Assembly: GCA_035573715.1 (NCBI GenBank)
Contig: DATLZZ010000022.1
Location: 62,001-126,000, forward strand
Direction: 5' to 3'
Length of the DNA: 64,000 nt
Source: JACPRL01 sp035573715
GTDB lineage: Bacteria; Acidobacteriota; Terriglobia; Acidiferrales; 2-02-FULL-67-57
Shown: one piece after another, positions 39,802-47,394 of the stretch
Layout: each line of letters begins with the position of its first letter
Numbering within the stretch: position 1 is the first letter of the stretch
Notes under the pieces: generated by a model
The model's database searches: none
What the model saw: only the letters and a program-made list of their open reading frames with translations
Told to the model about the DNA's origin: nothing
Program-made: the position numbers and the translations under genes

Positions 39802-40055
39802 TGCTCTACCCTTTGCGGTACTACTGGCGGCTGGCTAAAGGCCATCGCTTGCGGCCGTGGCGCAGCCCGCTGGTGCGCTGGCGCCTCGAAACTTTCTTCG
39901 GCATCCACGCCGACGACCTCGGTCGGCAGCAGTTCTTTAGCTTGCTCTGGGAGAACCGTCGGCGGGTCCTGGCCTTCTTGCGATGGACCGAGGAGATGGA
40001 ATCCAACCAAAAAGCGGAAAAGTCAAAAGGTCTCTCCAACTTCTCGACCCCTTGA
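39801..40055 (+). CDS. Small basic hypothetical protein coupled to VOC gene
   Basis: An 84-aa protein, basic and aromatic in the first half (MLYPLRYYWRLAKGHRLRPW, WRLETFFGIHADDL), with a variable tail. ATG overlaps the TAA of the VOC gene. The aromatic/basic pattern suggests membrane or nucleic-acid contact, but no family is recognised. Confidence 0.62.
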   Translation: MLYPLRYYWRLAKGHRLRPWRSPLVRWRLETFFGIHADDLGRQQFFSLLWENRRRVLAFLRWTEEMESNQKAEKSKGLSNFSTP

Positions 40056-40072
40056 CTTCTCGAGCCTTCGAA

Positions 40073-40816
40073 TTATTCTTCGTTGCCGAGCGCGAAATCG
40101 AGGCCACGGTCGTGATTCAGTCGCCGGGTCATCTCCCAGTCGAGCTCGCGCACGGCAAACGAGCCCTGGCGACCACTGGAGGTGACGTAGAAGATCTTGC
40201 CGTCCTCCAGCCAGTATTCCTTTACAGCAAGGATCTTCTCGTTCTTGAGCACCAGCAGCGTCAGCGCCGGCAGCGGCGGATGCACGGGCGTGTAGCTGTT
40301 GGCGGCAATCCGCAGGCGCGGCCAGTCGTCCGGCAGCCCCGGCGCCACCACTACGTCATCGCTGTAGTCGTCGCGCGGATCGCGGTAGTCGCGAAGGTCC
40401 TCGACAATCACCGGCACCGGTTGCTGAACGTAGACGACACTCGTGCTGGTCGAGCCGATGGGGAAGGGGAAGAAGCCGCCCACCCCGAAGTTCGGGCCGA
40501 AGAAGGACCCGCCGACAAAACCCCTGTGGCCGATACGGCCGGGGAAGAAGCCGGGGTGTCGATGGCGTCCGCGGACCAAGCGGTCGTGCTCGAAGTCGAA
40601 CCCGAAGCCCGGGGTCGGGAACCGTTCGCGCACTACCGGCCGCAAGCCGAACCCGGGAATGAAGTTCCAGTCCGGACTGCCGGTATTGGTGTGCGGGGCG
40701 CGGTGCCAGGTCGGCCGGACGCTGAAGCCGGATGAAGAACGCCGGTGCTGAGCTTCGGCGGGGATTGCGAGGAAAACAGCAGCCACGCTAACGAGCAAAA
40801 CCAGACGCTTTCTCAT
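40073..40816 (-). CDS. Exported Gly/Phe-rich protein of unknown function
   Basis: A 247-aa protein with a Sec signal peptide (1-22, AIPAEAQ). Residues 25-110 are rich in Gly, Phe, Pro, Arg (FIPGFGLRP, GGSFFGPNFGVGGFFPFP). The C-terminal third has the ordered block KEYWLEDGKIFYVTSSGRQGSFAVRELDW, which I recall as recurring in acidobacterial exported proteins without a known role. GGAGGAGC before ATG 40816 is a strong ribosome site. It probably sits in the periplasm or outer membrane. Confidence 0.75.
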   Translation of the reverse strand: MRKRLVLLVSVAAVFLAIPAEAQHRRSSSGFSVRPTWHRAPHTNTGSPDWNFIPGFGLRPVVRERFPTPGFGFDFEHDRLVRGRHRHPGFFPGRIGHRGFVGGSFFGPNFGVGGFFPFPIGSTSTSVVYVQQPVPVIVEDLRDYRDPRDDYSDDVVVAPGLPDDWPRLRIAANSYTPVHPPLPALTLLVLKNEKILAVKEYWLEDGKIFYVTSSGRQGSFAVRELDWEMTRRLNHDRGLDFALGNEE

Positions 40817-40864
40817 CGGGGCTCCTCCCTCAACTCCTTGGACGATTCTACGCCGCTAAAGGTT

Positions 40865-43363
40865 TCATGGCAATGCACTGGGTGCCTCCGGCCGGTGGTA
40901 CCACTTCCGTACCGCCTCCAGGGCGGGCTTGTCGAGCGGGACAAAGGTAGGCGCCGCGGGGCTTCCCAGGCCGTGGCTGGGCCACTTCCACCAGTAGAGC
41001 CCGGCGAGCCACGGCTGGTCGTAGAAGGCTTCGAAAACGACTCGATAGCAGCGTTGCTGCAGGGTGTTGTCCACCCGGCCGGATTCGACCCAGGGCTGAG
41101 CCGCGGCCGTGGCGGTTGCCGGGTAGCCGACCTCGGTGAGGATGACCGGCTTGCGGTAGCGTGCCGCCAGTTCGCCCAGCCTGGCGGTAATTGCCCGGAC
41201 GCGCGGCGAGTCGGGACTCGGCGCTTCGCCCGCATCGGCGAGCGGGAAGTAGAAGTTGACTCCGATGTAGTCCAGTGCGTCCCAGAACCCCACCGCCTCG
41301 ACCTCGCGATCCCAGTGCGCCGCGTAGGTGAGCGGGCCGTGGTAAATGCGGCGCAAGTCGCGAATCAATCCCCGCCAGACGGCTTCGTGAGGCGTCACAC
41401 CGCCCAGTTCTGTGCCGACGACCAGCAGATCGACTCCATGCAACTCCGACATGCGCGCGTAGTGAAGCAGCCAGCGACGGTAGAGCGCGAACCAGCGTTC
41501 GAAATCGTTCCTGTTCTCGAAGGCGATGTTGCCGGTGAAGCCGCGGCTCCATAGTTGCGGCTTGAGCATCACGTGCAAGCCGGCGTGCCGGGCTTGTTCG
41601 ATGGCGCGAACGACGCGCGCGTCGCTTTCGTCGGTGGCAAAGTTGAAGTGCACCTCCTCGGGCGCGCGCGTGAAGGCGTAGGGAACAATCGCGACACTGT
41701 TTGCGCCGAGGGCGCGGATCTTCAGGAGTTCATCGCCGGCGCGGTCCGAGCCGTAGCCCCAGCCGCCGCCCACTTCATGTGAGAACGATATCCCGCGGTG
41801 GAAGAACGGAGTCGACCGCGGCTCGGCTGTGGGCGACGGCGTCGCAGCCAGCCCGAGCAGAAAGTTCCGCCAGTCTTGCTCCAGCTCGTCCCATTCCATG
41901 CCCACGGCACGCGCGAATTCGTCCACCTTGCCGGCTTCCAGCGGTGTGCGGTAGAGAACGGGAAGAACCGACTTGCCGCGGCGCTCCACGATTCTGGCCA
42001 CCCAGGCGCCGCTGAGCGCATCGCGCACCAATGGCGAGAGGTATTCGGTATCGAGTGCGAAAACGTCGCGCAGCGTGTAGGCGGTTTCTTCCCGAGCGAT
42101 TTGTCCGGCGTAGTCGCGCAGCGGCTGCCCGAAAAAGTCTCCCACCCCGTAGCGCGCCAGAGCCAGCGCGACTGCGGGCGAGCCCGGCTCACTCCACGCC
42201 CGACGCATCAGCAGCAGCGCGTCGCCGCGGGCGTCGGAGATGTCGCCGGCTGGAGTCAGCAGGTGATTGATTTCCATCCGGCGAGCATTCAGAGTAACGG
42301 GCTCGTCGGTGCCGGTGAGCGCGACCTTGGCCTGTGTCGAGGAAAACAGGCAGGCGCGCAGGGGAGATTCATCCAGCGGGGTGCCCAGGAGTGCGCCTAT
42401 GCGCACCGCGCGCTCGTCGTAGGCGGCAACCGCAGTTTCTGCGTGGGTCGCTGCGCCGGCGTCGAGAAGGAGTTGCCAGTGCCGTGTGGACCGCGGATTC
42501 AAGTCGCGCCGCGCCAAGAAGCTGAGAATATCGCCGCGGGCAGCAAGCGCGCCGAGCGCTACTGTAGCAGCCACGGCCATGGCCACGGCGCTGCGGGTGT
42601 GGAGCTCAAGCGCCGGCGCGCGCCTCGGCCGCCACAGCGCCGCCGGCAAGCCGGCGACAACAATGGGCGCCGCAATCCAGGCGAGAAAAAACATGGCCGG
42701 CCCGGAGCGCCCCAGCAAACGCCAGTTGTAGAGCAGCGTAATCAAGAGCGCTCCCACCAGGAGCGCGGGCAGCAGCAACCAGCCGAGCCATGCCCCCGCC
42801 CGCGTGGGCGCGCGGTCGAGCAACCCGCGCAGGCACACCCAGGCCGCGAACAAGCTCACGCCGATTAGCGCTCCGCCCAGGAACAGCACTTGTCCTTCCG
42901 AGTGGGCAAACGTCGGCCAGAGAACTTCCAGGGCGCGTTGCAGCCGGAAGCGTCCACCGCTGAAGGCCCCGCTGTAGAAGGTCAGGAAAAACGTTGCCCA
43001 CAGAACCGCCTGGGTCGCCGTCACGCGCAGCCAACCGGAAGCGCGTTGCCCGGCCAGTGTCACCGCGACCATCAGCAGCAGGGCCGCGGGCAGGTAGCTG
43101 CCGAGCTGCAGCGCGTAGAGCCAGGCCGGCGCGTCGGGTGGCCATCGCGTCAACGCCGCGGGGAGAAAGCACGGGATTCGTGGCTGGGGCTGGAATCCAA
43201 CCACTTCGATGCCGCTGAGCGCGGCCAGCAGAAGGATCGGCGCGTGCAGGATGAGCGCCTCAGCCAGCAGGTAGGCAAGGAAACTGCTGGCGGTGGCGAC
43301 GGCGATGCTGGCCAGCGCTCGGAGCGCGCGCCCCATGGGTTCCACGGTTAGACTCTTAGCCAC
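40865..43363 (-). CDS. Multi-pass membrane protein fused to a GH113-like glycoside hydrolase domain
   Basis: An 832-aa protein in three parts. Residues 1-285 have about seven to eight transmembrane helices. Residues about 290-530 look like a peptidase-MA-type helical domain without HExxH. Residues about 535-832 resemble GH113 (endo-mannanase-like) TIM barrels: MLKPQLWSRGF, WFALYRRWLLHYA, VVGTELGG with Glu652 as likely acid/base, and ILTEVGYPA with Glu744 as likely nucleophile. The hydrolase would face the periplasm. The start is GTG 43363 or ATG 43336. A role in glycan processing is inferred; this domain order is new to me. Confidence 0.8.
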   Translation of the reverse strand: MAKSLTVEPMGRALRALASIAVATASSFLAYLLAEALILHAPILLLAALSGIEVVGFQPQPRIPCFLPAALTRWPPDAPAWLYALQLGSYLPAALLLMVAVTLAGQRASGWLRVTATQAVLWATFFLTFYSGAFSGGRFRLQRALEVLWPTFAHSEGQVLFLGGALIGVSLFAAWVCLRGLLDRAPTRAGAWLGWLLLPALLVGALLITLLYNWRLLGRSGPAMFFLAWIAAPIVVAGLPAALWRPRRAPALELHTRSAVAMAVAATVALGALAARGDILSFLARRDLNPRSTRHWQLLLDAGAATHAETAVAAYDERAVRIGALLGTPLDESPLRACLFSSTQAKVALTGTDEPVTLNARRMEINHLLTPAGDISDARGDALLLMRRAWSEPGSPAVALALARYGVGDFFGQPLRDYAGQIAREETAYTLRDVFALDTEYLSPLVRDALSGAWVARIVERRGKSVLPVLYRTPLEAGKVDEFARAVGMEWDELEQDWRNFLLGLAATPSPTAEPRSTPFFHRGISFSHEVGGGWGYGSDRAGDELLKIRALGANSVAIVPYAFTRAPEEVHFNFATDESDARVVRAIEQARHAGLHVMLKPQLWSRGFTGNIAFENRNDFERWFALYRRWLLHYARMSELHGVDLLVVGTELGGVTPHEAVWRGLIRDLRRIYHGPLTYAAHWDREVEAVGFWDALDYIGVNFYFPLADAGEAPSPDSPRVRAITARLGELAARYRKPVILTEVGYPATATAAAQPWVESGRVDNTLQQRCYRVVFEAFYDQPWLAGLYWWKWPSHGLGSPAAPTFVPLDKPALEAVRKWYHRPEAPSALP

Positions 43364-43382
43364 ACTGGAGCGTTTCCAGCTT

Positions 43383-43736
43383 TCACCGCACGGTGGCGTC
43401 GGGTCTCTCCTCGCCCATTGCCCACAGCCTCAGTTGGCGCATTCGCTCAATCGCTTCTGCGCCGCGGAGGCCGTGCGGAGCCAGGAAGTTCTCGAAAGGA
43501 ACCGACGGAAAGCCTTTGCGCATCAGCCGCTGCGGAAGCTGCTTGCGAATGATGTCGGGCAAGTCGGTGTTGATTTCCTGCAGCACTTCGAAAATGAGTT
43601 GGTGCACGGAGTCGCGAAACGGATACGTTCCCAGCAGCAGCATCCCCTTGTCCCACACCGTTCCTTCCGGCGTGCCGGTGCACATGGCGCGCAGCACGGC
43701 CAGCTCGGTAGCGAGAATTTCTTCGCGGGCTGGCAT
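43383..43736 (-). CDS. Hypothetical protein (117 aa)
   Basis: A 117-aa protein with ordered helical segments (REEILATELAVLRAMC, GTYPFRDSVHQLIFEVLQEI) and a basic QLPQRLMRKGFP block. I chose ATG 43736 because a promoter (TTGACC-17 nt-TAGCGT) ends 9 nt before it. A longer GTG start at 43799 overlaps that promoter. It is upstream of the GH113 fusion on the same strand (19 nt gap) and could be co-expressed with it. Confidence 0.6.
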   Translation of the reverse strand: MPAREEILATELAVLRAMCTGTPEGTVWDKGMLLLGTYPFRDSVHQLIFEVLQEINTDLPDIIRKQLPQRLMRKGFPSVPFENFLAPHGLRGAEAIERMRQLRLWAMGEERPDATVR

Positions 43737-43792
43737 CGCTTGCGGCACGCTAGCATCGGTGTGGCAGCGGGTCAAGGCGTGACGGTTTTCGG

Positions 43793-43822
43793 TTGACACC
43801 GGCGCCAGCTTCGCGCTATACG
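43793..43822 (+). promoter_or_regulatory. Sigma70 promoter of the DUF1264 gene
   Basis: TTGACA (43793-43798), an 18-nt spacer and TATACG (43817-43822); the leader contains GGAGG 7 nt before ATG 43861. Among the best promoters in the window. Confidence 0.6.
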
Positions 43823-43860
43823 CTCCCCCTATCTAATCAATCCCCGGTGGAGGTTCGGAC

Positions 43861-44418
43861 ATGGAAAGACTGGTCTTGCTCGCGGGTGTATTTGTCCTCG
43901 GGTGTCTGGTTTCGATGACCACAACGCAGGCGCAGATGGCGAAGAAGGCGACGCCGGCCGACGGCCACGACATCCACGTGGTGGCACCGCATGTGGTGGA
44001 TGGAGTGGTGATGGGTCCCTACCACCACTATTGCAAGGGCGTGTCGCCGGAAATCCTGGAGTGTCTGATCTACGAGTCCACCGAGCCCAACGCGCTGATG
44101 ACTCAGGTCGAGTACATGATCAACAAATCGGTCACGCGCACCCAGCTTGACCTCAGCGTCTGGAACAAGTATTACCACGACCACGTGGTGGAGATTGCCA
44201 CCGGCCGCGTGCAGGTGCTCGACCGCACGCCGGAGGAAGCGGCCAAGATTGCCGAAGCCGCCAAGCAGACCGACGGCATCATCTTCCATCTCTGGTGGCC
44301 TCACATGGCGGCCGCACCTAATGGCGAGGTGAAGCACGCCCAGGCCATCAGCCACAAGTACTTGACCGAAGCGGAATGGAAGGGACCGACCGGCTCGCCG
44401 CCACGGGCAAGCAAGTAG
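43861..44418 (+). CDS. Exported DUF1264 (oil-body-associated-protein-like) protein
   Basis: A 185-aa protein with a signal peptide (1-24, TTTQAQ). The mature part matches DUF1264, the family of plant OBAP proteins: HDIHVVAPHVVDG, GPYHHYCKGVSPEILECLIYES, PNALMTQVEYMINK, WNKYYHDHVVEIATGRVQVL. The biochemical function is unknown even in plants, where it is linked to lipid-body stability. It has its own strong promoter and ribosome site. The protein is rich in conserved His (HH, HDH) that could bind metal. Confidence 0.88.
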   Translation: MERLVLLAGVFVLGCLVSMTTTQAQMAKKATPADGHDIHVVAPHVVDGVVMGPYHHYCKGVSPEILECLIYESTEPNALMTQVEYMINKSVTRTQLDLSVWNKYYHDHVVEIATGRVQVLDRTPEEAAKIAEAAKQTDGIIFHLWWPHMAAAPNGEVKHAQAISHKYLTEAEWKGPTGSPPRASK

Positions 44419-44434
44419 AGGCGGAAGAAAAAGC

Positions 44435-44494
44435 AGATCCCTCGACTTCGCTCCGCCCTTTCACAGAAAGGGCTGGACTGGCGCCCGGGATGAC
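44435..44494. repeat. Dispersed repeat family A (copy 4, inverted, with insert)
   Basis: AGATCCCTCGACTTCGCTCCG at the left and GGGATGAC at the right form the reverse complement of the family A arms. Between them is the hairpin GCCCTTT-CACAG-AAAGGGC (44455-44473). A further hairpin TGACAGCC/GGCTGTCA (44491-44509) overlaps the end of the next gene. Confidence 0.5.
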
Positions 44495-44506
44495 AGCCTT
44501 CGGCTG

Positions 44507-44818
44507 TCAGTTGGGCTTCCTAAAGGAACCGCCGGTGGGGCCGAGGGTGGCGCCGCGCCCGGGCTCGTAGCCGCTTTCGCCGCCCTCTTGCTCGGCTTCG
44601 AGCTTGGCGACGGCTTCCTGGTAGGCCTCGTCGTACTCGTGCCAGCGCTCCAGCGTGCCGTCCACTTTTTCGGCGTGGTCGAGCAGGCGCGCCGCGGCGT
44701 CCTGGGAGAAGTCTTCAAAGCTGCGCTTGAAGCGCACCGCCGCGCGGATGAACTTCACGCCGTAGTAGAGAAACGCCAGTCCCAGCGCGCCCAGCAGAAT
44801 GTAGGCCCAAATCTCCAC
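44507..44818 (-). CDS. Single-pass membrane protein (103 aa)
   Basis: A 103-aa protein with an N-terminal transmembrane helix (WAYILLGALGLAFLYYGVKF), a charged helical middle (LLDHAEKVDGTLERWHEYDEAYQEAVAKLEAEQEG) and a Gly-rich tail. The start GTG at 44818 is the seventh base after a minus-strand TAGAAT (44825-44830) and has no ribosome site, so the message is probably leaderless. The function is unknown. Confidence 0.65.
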   Translation of the reverse strand: MEIWAYILLGALGLAFLYYGVKFIRAAVRFKRSFEDFSQDAAARLLDHAEKVDGTLERWHEYDEAYQEAVAKLEAEQEGGESGYEPGRGATLGPTGGSFRKPN

Positions 44819-44824
44819 CCCTGG

Positions 44825-44830
44825 ATTCTA
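44825..44830 (-). promoter_or_regulatory. -10 box of 103-aa membrane protein gene
   Basis: TAGAAT on the minus strand, 6 nt before GTG 44818. It lies within 29 nt of the stop of the trans-sulfuration gene. Confidence 0.4.
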
Positions 44831-44858
44831 GCCGAGCTGCGGGACGAACACAACTAGC

Positions 44859-46166
44859 TCAGGCGGCGTCGAGCGCTGCCCGCAGGTCGTCAATGATGTC
44901 GTGCCAGTCTTCCAGGCCAATTGAAATGCGAATCCCGCCCGGGTCGATCCCTGCCGCCTTCTTTTCCTCCGGTGGCAGCGCCGAGTGCGTCATCGAGTAG
45001 GGATTCTCAATCAGCGTCTTCAACTGTCCCAGGCTGACGGCCAGCGTAATGGTGTAGGCGTGGTCGGCGATGTAGTCCACCACGCGGTCGGCGGCGGCGT
45101 GCGAGCCCGGCTGGTCCTTGACGATGAAGTAAAGCAGGCTACCGGGTGCGAACTTGCCGTCGTAGCTCACCATCTGTTTCCGCGCCAGCTCTTTTTGCGG
45201 GAAGGTGTCGAGCCCGGGATAGAAAACGCGCTCCACTTTGGGGTGGGTTTCCAGGAACTGCGCCACTTTGAGCGCCGTCTTCTGCTGGTTCGCCAGGCGC
45301 GCCCCCAGCGTCGGCAGGCCGTAGACCAGAATCGGCCAAGCGCTCTTCGGCGAGAGCACGCCGCCGAAGTCTTTTCGGTAGGTCACCAGCGGCGGATAGA
45401 AGCGCCGCGGGCCGATGACGGCACCGCCCATGTCGGTGCCGAAACCGCCGATGTTCTTGGTAAGGCTGTGGGCGACCAGGTCGGCACCCAGCGTCAGCGG
45501 GCGCTGGCAGTAGGGCGTAGCGAAAGTGTTGTCGACGATGATGACAATCTTGTCTTCGTCCTTGCGCCCGCGGTTGAGCGCGTCCACCTCGCGGCGCACG
45601 GCGGCGATGTCGATGATCTCCAGCGAAGGATTGGTCGGCGTCTCGAAGTAGACCACGCGCGTCGCGGGTGTGGCGGCTTCTCGCAGCGCCTCCGGACGTC
45701 GCAGGTTAATGAACTTTGTGTTTACCCCTGCGCGGGGCAGCCAGTTGGTCAGCAGGCTGTAGGTGCAGCCGTAGAGCTGCTCGTGGGCGACAATCTCGGC
45801 GCCCTGCCGGGTGCACACCGAGAGCGCGGCGGAAATGGCCGCCATGCCGGTGGCGAAGGTGACGCAGATATCGCCTTCCTCGGCCAGCGCCAGGTTTTCC
45901 TCCAGCATGCCGCGGGTCGGCTCATCCAGCCGGTCGTAGATGTAAATGGGGGCGCGGTAGTCCTGCGCCGAGGCTTCGGAGCCGAACTCGACGAACCCCT
46001 CCGCACCGCGCTCCACCGAGCTCAGCCGGAAGGTGGCTGAGGAGGTGATGGGCGGGATGACGTGGTGGTCGTAGTCCCAGCGCTTGGTCACGAAGCTGCC
46101 GTGAATCAGGCGCGAGCGCATGCGGTAGTGCGGCTTGTGCAGAGCCTTGCGGGTCGCGGTGGCCAT
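44859..46166 (-). CDS. Trans-sulfuration family PLP enzyme (cystathionine/methionine gamma-lyase-like)
   Basis: A 435-aa Cys/Met-metabolism PLP enzyme. Features are YDRLDEPTRGMLEENLALAE, TFATGMAAISAALS, VVYFETPTNPSLEIIDI, IVDNTFATPYCQRPLTLGAD and the PLP Lys in HSLTKNIGGFG. PLP-phosphate contacts in GMAA are present. It could be cystathionine gamma-synthase, gamma-lyase, methionine gamma-lyase or O-acetylhomoserine sulfhydrylase; the sequence alone does not decide. ATG 46166 follows GGAGG at 5 nt. The pdxST locus elsewhere in the window would supply its cofactor. Confidence 0.9.
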   Translation of the reverse strand: MATATRKALHKPHYRMRSRLIHGSFVTKRWDYDHHVIPPITSSATFRLSSVERGAEGFVEFGSEASAQDYRAPIYIYDRLDEPTRGMLEENLALAEEGDICVTFATGMAAISAALSVCTRQGAEIVAHEQLYGCTYSLLTNWLPRAGVNTKFINLRRPEALREAATPATRVVYFETPTNPSLEIIDIAAVRREVDALNRGRKDEDKIVIIVDNTFATPYCQRPLTLGADLVAHSLTKNIGGFGTDMGGAVIGPRRFYPPLVTYRKDFGGVLSPKSAWPILVYGLPTLGARLANQQKTALKVAQFLETHPKVERVFYPGLDTFPQKELARKQMVSYDGKFAPGSLLYFIVKDQPGSHAAADRVVDYIADHAYTITLAVSLGQLKTLIENPYSMTHSALPPEEKKAAGIDPGGIRISIGLEDWHDIIDDLRAALDAA

Positions 46167-46343
46167 GGATTCCTCCGGGTAAACTCTCTTGCTCTGCGCC
46201 GCGGAAGCGTCGCAGAGCTGTTTGGGGGGCTGCTTATACATTCTGCGCCGGACGGCGGGGAGAATGCAAGTCAAACTGACCGGACGTAGTTAGGTCGGAG
46301 GAGGCAACGACTGCCCCTGAGCGCCCAACTGGCTTGAGTTGTC

Positions 46344-46739
46344 TTACTGAGAAAGGGATTGGCGAATCACGAATCCAAGCGTTTGTACGCTGAACATCAG
46401 AATGAAATAGGCGGACACGACGAGGGCAAATGAGGAGGACGCAAGTTCGGCCAACAACTCCTGACCGCTTAGCTTGTTCTCGCTAATCATCCGCCGTACC
46501 CTCCTGCGCTGCACATAGAGTCGAACCATTGGAAGTGGGATGCTTGCCAGGAGCAAGATGGAATTATACAAGCCACGACCGGTATGCAGGAATTCGTACT
46601 TCTGAACTAGCTGAATCGTTCCGGCGAACGAAACCAAGAAGAAAACGACGAGAAGGACAAGAACGAAGGGCTTGTCTCGATGGTAATACTCCCGGGTCTT
46701 GCGCTCACCCCATTCCGTGAATCGTTTCCAGTGCTGCAT
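46344..46739 (-). CDS. Small membrane protein with three hydrophobic segments (131 aa)
   Basis: A 131-aa protein: hydrophobic segments at about 25-48 (FVLVLLVVFFLVSFAGTI), 60-75 (SILLLASIPLPMVRLYV) and 100-125 (SFALVVSAYFILMFSV), with basic ends. Base composition is clearly less GC-rich than that of neighbours. ATG 46739 has GGAGG 6 nt upstream (GTG 46742 also possible). No family is recognised. Confidence 0.65.
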   Translation of the reverse strand: MQHWKRFTEWGERKTREYYHRDKPFVLVLLVVFFLVSFAGTIQLVQKYEFLHTGRGLYNSILLLASIPLPMVRLYVQRRRVRRMISENKLSGQELLAELASSSFALVVSAYFILMFSVQTLGFVIRQSLSQ

Positions 46740-46851
46740 CACTCACCTCCGTCTTACTTCGGTGCACGCCTTCGTGGACCCCTCCAAGTGGCATTCTAGC
46801 CAACTTGTCGACCAGTTCTCGTCGAACGATATGTTGCTGGGACTGCTTCAA

Positions 46852-46995
46852 TCACTCGCAAAACTCGTAGTAGAGCTCGCCAAGAAACCACACGAAAATC
46901 CCAATGATCACCGCTACTGCGCACGCAACGACAAGCCCAAGAACACAAGCCAGTTCCCAAAGTAGCGCAATGAGAATAAGTGCGCTAATGATCAT
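46852..46995 (-). CDS. 47-aa membrane peptide, coupled to upstream peptide
   Basis: A 47-aa peptide that is almost entirely one or two transmembrane helices (IISALILIALLWELACVLGL, VIIGIFVWFLGELYYEF) ending in an acidic ELYYEFCE. Its ATG overlaps the TGA of the upstream 37-aa gene (ATGA), a sign of translational coupling. The size and layout resemble small toxin or holin-like peptides, but nothing proves that. Confidence 0.5.
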   Translation of the reverse strand: MIISALILIALLWELACVLGLVVACAVAVIIGIFVWFLGELYYEFCE

Positions 46996-47105
46996 TCGTA
47001 GACCTTCGCAAGGGTCGAATTCCACGGTTTGGAAGCGAGGTTCGTAACTCGCGGGTTCGAGTGGGGCCCACCCTTCTCGCTGCCGCTGATTTGATTGGTG
47101 TTCAT
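46992..47105 (-). CDS. 37-aa soluble peptide upstream of membrane peptide
   Basis: A 37-aa polar peptide (MNTNQISGSEKGGPHSNP...) preceded by a very good ribosome site (GGGAGGGC, spacing 7) and a TAGAAT -10 box (plus-strand 47135-47140) in front. Its stop overlaps the start of the 47-aa membrane peptide. It could be a leader peptide controlling the second gene, or one half of a two-peptide unit. Confidence 0.42.
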   Translation of the reverse strand: MNTNQISGSEKGGPHSNPRVTNLASKPWNSTLAKVYE

Positions 47106-47394
47106 GTGAAGCCCTCCCCACCGAAGCTGCGAAGATTCTATTCCCCGCTTGTCGGGGGGGGGCAATAGGAGAAAAGTCACACTTCGCATTTGCGTAAGGA
47201 CTACATCCACAAGGATTTAGCGTAGTTTGTCCTGTGATAGTGGCACTACTAACTAGTGTCTCCGGTAAAGGGCTCGATTGGCGTGATCCTAGCTCCAAAC
47301 AGCCAGCTCGCGTTTGGGTCGTTGTCCTTGCGCGGTTCGTTCGCCGCGGCTAGAATCCCCGCACCGCAATGCCAGTGCGTCGAAGGAGGGAGCA

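Noticed and set aside
47055..47075. tRNA-like GCGGGTTCGAGTGG near the small-peptide pair
   Set aside because: The T-stem partner is missing and no cloverleaf forms; it lies inside the 37-aa gene.
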